Notes under the pieces: model-generated | The model's input: the letters and a program-made list of their open reading frames with translations, nothing else | Told to the model about the DNA's origin: nothing | Databases searched by the model: none | Made by a program: the position numbers and the translations under genes | Shown: positions 61,472-64,000 of the stretch, piece by piece | Position numbering within the stretch: position 1 is the stretch's first letter | How the letters are laid out: every line of letters starts with the position of its first letter | DNA from: Watersipora subatra | Lineage: Eukaryota > Bryozoa > Gymnolaemata > Cheilostomatida > Watersiporidae | DNA: 64,000 bases | Reading direction: 5' to 3' | Assembly (NCBI RefSeq): GCF_963576615.1 | Contig: NC_088717.1 | Coordinates: 50,445,026-50,509,025 of the forward strand

Positions 61472-62949
61472 CTAGTACACAACGACCAAACTTGGGTAAA
61501 AAAATCTTCTAGCAACAAGACCTTTGACGTAACAATGGGCAGCTTTGACGGAGCGGAAACATGCGAGTTAGTTGGCACATACATGTTGTCGCTGCTACCC
61601 AGACAGCTTCGAGAAAACATTGGACTATACAGAGACGATGGACTAGCCATCAGCACAGCCTGCCCACAAAATATTGAACGACTCAAGAAATTGATATGCA
61701 AAATATTTAATCAGCACAAACTGAAATTAACCATCGAAGCTAATAAAAAGTCTGTAAATTTCCTTGACGTAACCTTTAACCTCAATGCAAACACATACTC
61801 ACCCTATGCCAAACCTAGCAATACAACACTCTACGTCCACAAAAACAGTAACCACCCACCTACTGTAATAAAAAATCTACCACACAACATTAATTTGCGA
61901 CTAACTACACTGTCCAGTAATGAGCATGAATTTAGCAAAGCAGCACCCCCTTACCAAAAAGCACTCAACGACAGTGGTTATAACCACACACTTAAATATA
62001 AACACATCCCGACCCAGCCAGCGACTAACAAGAGACAGCGTAAGCGACCCGTAACATGGTACAACCCCCCTTTTAACGCCGGCGTACAGACTAATATATA
62101 GGCAGAAAATTTATAAACATTATAGATACATGCTTCCCGCCTACTCATTCACTGCACAAGGTATTTAACAGACACACACTAAAACTCAGCTACTCTTGCA
62201 TGCCGAATATGAAACAGCACATAGATTCACACAACAGACGCCTGTTGAGCAGCCAGCAGAGCACAACTACAAACAAGACCTGCAATTGTAGAGTAAGGAA
62301 CAACTGCCCACTAGATGGAAACTGCTTAACCACAAACATAATATACCAGGCCATAGTGACTAAAGAAGATACGGGCACCGAGAGCACCTACATAGGACTA
62401 TGCACAACCGACTTCAAATCCAGATTTAGAAACCATACAGCCTCTTTCACACACAGTGACAAGCAAAACAGCACAGAACTTAGTAAACACATCTGGAAAC
62501 TTAAGAATGACAATGCAAGCTACAGGGTTAAATGGAAAATTATGCAGAAAGCTAGACCTTATTCAAACCAAACAAAGAAATGCCATCTGTGCCTTAGTGA
62601 AAAGTATTACATCATTTGCAGGCCAGAAACAGCCACCTTAAACAAAAGAAACGAAATAAACAATACATGCAGACACTCCAAGAAATACCTACTCAGCCAA
62701 TACGATCCAGGCAGAGGCGGAGCTACAGGCACCACCAACAACATCAGGAGAGGCAATTCCCCCCGCCATTCAACACAGGTCACCTGAAGAGTGCACCAGC
62801 ACGAAACAGACCTGTCGTGACCCCAGAATAAAACATCAATCTGGAATAAAGATAAGTAAGATTAACCTATTCCACACTCTAGTTAGTTATAACACTCCGC
62901 ACTTTTTAGAGCGTAGAGTGCTGTTAGCAGTAGGCCTGACCACTTATCT
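61472..62949 (+). pseudogene. Penelope-like retroelement, 5'-truncated, RT end plus GIY-YIG endonuclease
   Basis: The frame opens at 61475 inside the reverse transcriptase: FDVTMGSFDGAETCELVG, then GLYRDDGLAI with the catalytic YRDD box (about 61625), then KSVNFLDVTFNL. The following linker has the Cys-rich CNCRVRNNCPLDGNC (about 62280), and the GIY-YIG nuclease follows with IIYQAIV and TYIGLCTTDFKSRFRNH (62340-62440), then CHLCLSEKYYIICR and a terminal LNKRNEINNTCRHSKKYLL. Two extra bases (TA in AATATATAGG, about 62097) shift the frame between linker and nuclease. The second frame stops at 62787. In this class the protein primes reverse transcription at a nick made by the GIY-YIG domain. The tail to 62949 ends on another TA tract. 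Confidence 0.85.
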
Positions 62950-62988
62950 ATAATATATATATATATATTTATATATATATATATAAAT

Positions 62989-63025
<37 letters not shown>
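62950..63025. repeat. (TA)n tract between two retroelements
   Basis: A pure TA run with short interruptions joins the 3' tail of the Penelope-like element to the 3' tail of retrotransposon copy 2. Confidence 0.92.
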
Positions 63026-63031
<6 letters not shown>

Positions 63032-64000
63032 ATTGTTTCCTCACCCCGGATACCCCGTATGGGTGGTAAATTCTGCTCTAACTCGGGTCTCCTACCAGAG
63101 ACCTGGGAGTTTGAGCACTCGTCTCAAGATCTTAGCTGTTCCCAATAGCGCACTTTTCTGCAACTCACCTGAGTTGATTGTTGTTGGTATTTGGGCAAGC
63201 CACATTTTATGCGCTGGTGTTATTGCGCCCAGTGCCCCAATGACTACTGGGATTACGGTTGTTCTTACATTCCAGCATTTTTCAATTTCTTCTCCAAGAG
63301 GGAGATATTTTTCTACCTTTTCTTTTTCTTTGCTGGCTACATTGTAGTCATTGGGTACTGCTATATCTATTATAGTAGCCCTCTTGTTCTCCTTGTCTAC
63401 CACCACTATATCTGGTTGGTTTGCTAGGACATGCTTGTCAGTTTGGATGTAGAAGTCCCAGAGGATCTTAGCGCGGTCATTTTCATTCACCTTACCAGGA
63501 GCTTCCCACCAGTGTTGTGGTTTATTAAGGCCATACTCATCACATAGACTTCTATACACAATACCTGCGACATGATTATGCCGCTCAGTGTATGCGTTCC
63601 CTGCTAGCTGTCTGCATCCACTGATGATGTGTTGGATGGTCTCAGGTGCATCTTTGCACAGTCTGCATCTAGGATCATCTCTAGTGTGATAGATTTTCGT
63701 TTGGAGTTGCCTTGTTGGGAGCACTTGCTCCTGGGCTGCCATGATTAGCGACTCTGTATTGGCCGTTAGCTTTCCTTTGTTCAGCCACATATATGTCTGG
63801 TGAAGATCGCCAACCTTAGATATTTGTTGGTGGTAAGCACCATGAAGAGGTTTCGTATGCCAGTCAATTTCCTCATCATCAGGGCGTAGCTCCGTTGTGA
63901 GAGCAGCCGATTGAAATTCAGCTAGCAAATTATCTGAGATGGCCATGGAGGCTGCATATGTTTTGATGCTTTGCTCCTCCTCTTTCACTGTCTGCTGTAC
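63026..64000 (-). CDS. Non-LTR retrotransposon 3' part with restriction-like endonuclease, copy 2 (continues past window)
   Basis: The minus-strand frame is open from 64000 to the stop at 63092. It covers the post-RT region (EEEQSIKTYAASMAISDN), DDEEIDWHTKPLHGAYHQQ, the CCHC knuckle CRLCKDAPETIQHIISGC, and the PD-(D/E)XK-like endonuclease with NQPDIVVVDKENKRATIIDI, followed by VEKYLPLGEEIEKCWNV and VVIGALGAITPAHK. This copy is intact over the visible part and keeps the Trp and PD residues that are changed in copy 1. Its reverse transcriptase would lie beyond base 64000. The 3' tail, as in copy 1, ends directly on a TA tract. Confidence 0.8.

Overview
This window is AT-rich eukaryotic nuclear DNA. 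It has GT-AG introns, many degenerate transposons of metazoan type (PIF/Harbinger with a MADF partner, hAT, pogo-like, Penelope-like with GIY-YIG, a non-LTR element with a restriction-like endonuclease, a tRNA-derived SINE), MITEs, minisatellites and long TA tracts. It fits an invertebrate animal, plausibly an aquatic lophotrochozoan such as a bryozoan or mollusc, but the species cannot be fixed from the sequence alone. No bacterial-type operon, CRISPR array, rRNA or convincing functional tRNA was seen.

Layout. 1-4.38 kb: most of a PIF/Harbinger transposon with its two genes convergent: a MADF-BESS protein (+, first exon cut by the window edge) and a D-D-E transposase (-, four exons, one single-base lesion). 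4.44-5.17 kb: a palindromic MITE with a TAA duplication. 7.03-9.16 kb: a decayed hAT gene (-). 9.19-10.07 kb: a second long-armed MITE. 10.1-10.29 kb: a remnant resembling the 3' end of the gene family described next. 10.3-28.63 kb: a gene-free repeat block with a nested 4.58-kb tandem duplication and a 262-bp satellite of about 17 units. 28.7-60.66 kb: two head-to-tail copies (A and B) of one segment, each carrying the same unrecognised multi-exon gene. 61.1-64 kb: Penelope-like fragments and a second restriction-endonuclease retrotransposon copy packed around TA tracts.

The duplicated gene is the most interesting content. The predicted product has a short N-terminus, an acidic exon, a cassette exon made of 12-residue (36-bp) repeats, 13 in A and 19 in B, a strongly hydrophobic segment, a long helical region of about 430 residues and, in A, a C-terminal coiled coil. 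Exon phases fit throughout. Each repeat offers a splice-donor-like ACAG|GT in the same phase as the downstream acceptor, so the repeat domain could vary in length by splicing without loss of frame. A has two identical-looking +1 shifts inside the repeats that this would bypass. B has lost the repeat exon's acceptor and carries frameshifts and a stop.

Comparing A with B dates many insertions: A alone has a 5-kb 106-bp minisatellite, a 340-bp TA palindrome and (in its last intron) a retrotransposon fragment and a pogo-like element; B alone has a 2.06-kb hAT element with an 8-bp duplication and a 1.4-kb terminal-inverted-repeat element. A and B share the SINE and an intronic foldback, which therefore predate the duplication.
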